64,000 bases of DNA from Neobacillus sp. OS1-2 (GTDB lineage Bacteria > Bacillota > Bacilli > Bacillales > Cytobacillaceae). The translations under genes and the position numbers were made by a program. Shown here one piece after another: positions 61,721 through 64,000 of this stretch; the stretch's first letter is position 1; every line of letters starts with the position of its first letter. Under the pieces are notes generated by a model. That model did not search any database and was not told the DNA's origin. It saw only the letters and a list, made by a program, of their open reading frames with translations. Where the stretch lies: positions 4,244,001 to 4,308,000 of the forward strand of contig NZ_CP133265.1 in assembly GCF_030915505.1 (NCBI RefSeq), in the 5' to 3' direction.

Positions 61721-63259
61721 ATGCCACGAAAAATGGACTCCGGCAAAAACCGCGATAGTAACCATATTCAGGAGGTAAATAAAGAGGCATCATTAAGATA
61801 CAATCTTGAATCCAATCTTGAATTATTTACTCACATATTTAATGGAGATGAAACCCTAAGAATACGGAAGATTCAAAATAAATTTTTATCAGATGTTACT
61901 TTTTGTGTAATTTATTTGGATGGAATGGTGAATACAGAAATAATAAATGAAAATATTATCCAACCAATTATGCAAAATAATTTATTTGAAGAAATTTCAT
62001 TGATTCAACTTTTGGAAGAACTGCAAAATAAAATAATTGTCTCAAATAATGTAGTGAAAGAACACGATACGAACAAGATGGTTCGTTCTTTAATTAGCGG
62101 AGATACAGTGTTATTAATCAATGGGTATGACATTTCTTTAATTATTGATTCAAAAGGCATGCAAATGAGATCTATTTCCGAACCCGAATCTGCAAGGGTG
62201 GTACGGGGACCACGGGAAGGATTTACTGAAGCAATTATGACAAATCTAAGTTTAATAAGGAGAATCATAAATAATCAGGACCTAAAGATGAAATTTAAAG
62301 AGATTGGCAAAAGGACGCATACCAAAACATGTATATGCTATATCGAGGGCTTGGCCTCTACAGAAATAATAACTGAACTCGAAAAGCGACTGGATGCGAT
62401 TGAACTTGATGCGATATTAGACTCCGGTTACATACAAGAATTGATAGACGATGCTCCATTTTCACCATTTGAGACCGTTGGTTATAGCGAAAGGCCAGAT
62501 GTGATTGCAGCAAAATTATTAGAAGGAAGGATAGCCCTTGTCGTAGATGGAAGTCCCTTTGTATTGACAGTACCATACATATTAATTGAAGGCTGGCATG
62601 CAAATGAAGACTATTATAATAATTATATATTTGCAACCTTTAACAGACTTCTCAGAATGACAGGAGCATTTGTAGCAACGGGGTTACCAGCTATTTTTTT
62701 AGCCATTACGTGTTTTCATCAGGAAATGCTGCCAACTCCATTACTGATTAGTATATCCGCATCTCGTATGGGCGTTCCTTTTCCAAGCATTGTCTCATTG
62801 ATTGGTATGCTATTAGTATTTGATATTATTCGAGAAGCAGGAATTAGGATGCCAGCCCCGATAGGTCAAGCTGTTAATATTGTAGGAACATTAGTGTTGG
62901 GACAGGCTGTCGTGGAAGCAAAGTTAATCAGTGCGCCTGTCGTCATCATTACTGCTTTATCGGGGATAATGACATTATTAAGCCCTACCATGATAGGAAT
63001 TGTTGTTTTAGCGCGGTTCTTTTTATTGTTTTTATCAGCAGTTATGGGTATATATGGATATATATTTGGAATGATATTAATTATAATTCATGTTTTGAAT
63101 ATTCGCTCCTTTGGTGTTCCTTACTTGTTAGGTATGACAACTGTGAAGAATCATAATAGTCAAGACATTTGGATTCGGGTACCATGGTGGTCTATGACCC
63201 TAAGACCAAAAATTATAGGCGCTAAAAACTTGGTAAGACAAAGTAGAAAAAACAGGTAG
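61721..63259 (+). CDS. Spore germination protein, GerA family (second receptor, subunit A)
   Basis: Subunit A of a second GerA-type germinant receptor, 512 aa. The N-terminal soluble domain has SERPDVIAAKLLEGRIALVVDGSPF; the membrane domain (about 310-490) has CFHQEMLPTPLL and GVPFPSI. It is only moderately similar to the copy at 5.6 kb, so it is a distinct receptor, not a recent duplicate. TAGGTGAAG precedes the ATG. The C subunit follows after 13 nt, giving again an A-C order. Confidence 0.93.
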   Translation: MPRKMDSGKNRDSNHIQEVNKEASLRYNLESNLELFTHIFNGDETLRIRKIQNKFLSDVTFCVIYLDGMVNTEIINENIIQPIMQNNLFEEISLIQLLEELQNKIIVSNNVVKEHDTNKMVRSLISGDTVLLINGYDISLIIDSKGMQMRSISEPESARVVRGPREGFTEAIMTNLSLIRRIINNQDLKMKFKEIGKRTHTKTCICYIEGLASTEIITELEKRLDAIELDAILDSGYIQELIDDAPFSPFETVGYSERPDVIAAKLLEGRIALVVDGSPFVLTVPYILIEGWHANEDYYNNYIFATFNRLLRMTGAFVATGLPAIFLAITCFHQEMLPTPLLISISASRMGVPFPSIVSLIGMLLVFDIIREAGIRMPAPIGQAVNIVGTLVLGQAVVEAKLISAPVVIITALSGIMTLLSPTMIGIVVLARFFLLFLSAVMGIYGYIFGMILIIIHVLNIRSFGVPYLLGMTTVKNHNSQDIWIRVPWWSMTLRPKIIGAKNLVRQSRKNR

Positions 63260-63272
63260 GTATAGTTTCTAT

Positions 63273-64000
63273 ATGAGAATTAAAAAATGCTTATTAACGA
63301 TTACTACCATACTTTGCTTCGCCATTCTTTCTGGATGTTGGAATTACCGAGAAATTGAGGATTTGGTCGTTGTCGGGGGGGTAGCCATCGATAAAGGAAA
63401 GGATGGTCGGATCTACCTTACGGTTGAAACTATTCAAATGGAAGCTGGGGCAGAACATCCAACTCAATCCAAAAGTTTTACTATAAGTGGAAAGACTATT
63501 TTTGATGCAGTTCGAAACGAAATTGCATTAACGGGAAAAAGATTATATTGGAGTCACAATAAGGCCGTGATTATCAGTCAGGATATTGCGAAGGAAGGAA
63601 TTCTAGAGATACTTGATTGGTTTCACCGAGATTCTGAAACGAGAGCGGATATTAATATTCTTGTATCAAAAGAGAAAACGGCAAGGGAAATCCTTTTGGG
63701 CGAACCAGCTCCCAAGGAAATAGTGTCTTTAGCATTAGAAGAAATGCTTAAAAATCAGAAGTCATTAAACAAAGCCCCTGTTGTGAAAATATGGAAGGTT
63801 ATTAATGAAATTGAGGCATCTGGAGTTGTCACCGCTTTACCGGTGGTGGCATTACAAAAAAGATTACCTAAAATGAATGGGACGGCCATTTTTAATAAGG
63901 ATAAACTGATAGGATTCTTAGATGGCGAGGAAACGGAAGCTTTCTTATTTGTTCGAGATGAAATTAGCGGAGGATTACTCGTAGTGGGTAAAGAAGACGA
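63273..64000 (+). CDS. Spore germination lipoprotein, Ger(x)C family, partial (runs off the window)
   Basis: The first 242 codons of a GerC subunit. A lipoprotein signal peptide ends in LSGC with Cys22, followed by the signature CWNYREIEDLVVVGGVAID. The frame is open to the window end, so the C-terminal domain is missing only because of the cut. ATG 63273 lies 13 nt behind the GerA gene. A GerB gene is expected next. Confidence 0.9.
   Translation, partial: MRIKKCLLTITTILCFAILSGCWNYREIEDLVVVGGVAIDKGKDGRIYLTVETIQMEAGAEHPTQSKSFTISGKTIFDAVRNEIALTGKRLYWSHNKAVIISQDIAKEGILEILDWFHRDSETRADINILVSKEKTAREILLGEPAPKEIVSLALEEMLKNQKSLNKAPVVKIWKVINEIEASGVVTALPVVALQKRLPKMNGTAIFNKDKLIGFLDGEETEAFLFVRDEISGGLLVVGKED

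Noticed and set aside
1..64000. CRISPR arrays, rRNA, tRNA, prophage or a dedicated anti-phage island
   Set aside because: I found no regularly spaced direct repeats, no clover-leaf or rRNA-like segments, and no phage structural or known defence effector genes.

Overview
The window looks like a chromosomal segment of an endospore-forming member of the Bacillaceae (Bacillus/Neobacillus type). The sequence is AT-rich with strong AGGAGG-type ribosome binding sites. It carries two GerA-family germinant receptor operons (the second cut by the window end), a CwlJ-type cortex hydrolase, a GerP-type small protein, a DUF3231 protein and a PhaR/PhaC-type polyester synthase. I saw no rRNA, tRNA, CRISPR array or prophage. 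One IS3-family insertion sequence is present.

Layout. 1-10 kb: assorted small enzymes (SGNH esterase, P-loop kinase, PAS protein, Moco oxidoreductase), then a germinant receptor operon in the order A-C-B. 10-20 kb: a gene-poor patch with short palindromic repeats; a divergent ECF41-type sigma factor and AhpD-like gene with matching promoters; several stand-alone enzymes; a TetR/SDR divergon with two identical operators. 19-45 kb: a large catabolic region. 45-57 kb: small stress, envelope and sporulation genes, with MarR/rhodanese and isochorismatase/TetR units, a YitT protein, an M29 aminopeptidase, a secreted nuclease and CwlJ. 57-59 kb: an IS3 element inside a cluster of the same palindromic repeats. 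59-61 kb: a MarR-controlled drug exporter. 61.7-64 kb: the start of a second ger operon.

The catabolic region is the most interesting part. Four good sigma-54 (-24/-12) promoters sit in front of its transcription units, and two sigma-54 activators (one PAS type, one AcoR type) are encoded in it. The units are: (1) SDR, acyl-CoA ligase, MFS transporter, two coiled-coil proteins (phasin-like and PhaR-like) and PHA synthase; (2) a single SDR; (3) a zinc alcohol dehydrogenase, a FabL-like SDR and an MFS transporter; (4) an MBL-fold hydrolase, E1 alpha, E1 beta and E2 of an acetoin-dehydrogenase-like complex, and an SDR. Behind the second activator come a protein with the complete active site of 4-hydroxybutyryl-CoA dehydratase, a 3-hydroxybutyryl-CoA dehydrogenase and a thiolase.

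My inference is a SigL-dependent programme that imports and oxidises a hydroxylated or diketone-type carbon source. It would cleave or activate it to acyl-CoA, pass a 4-hydroxyacyl-CoA branch through crotonyl-CoA to acetyl-CoA, and store excess as polyester. The substrate cannot be read from the sequence. E3, enoyl-CoA hydratase and any 4-hydroxybutyrate-forming step are not in the window.
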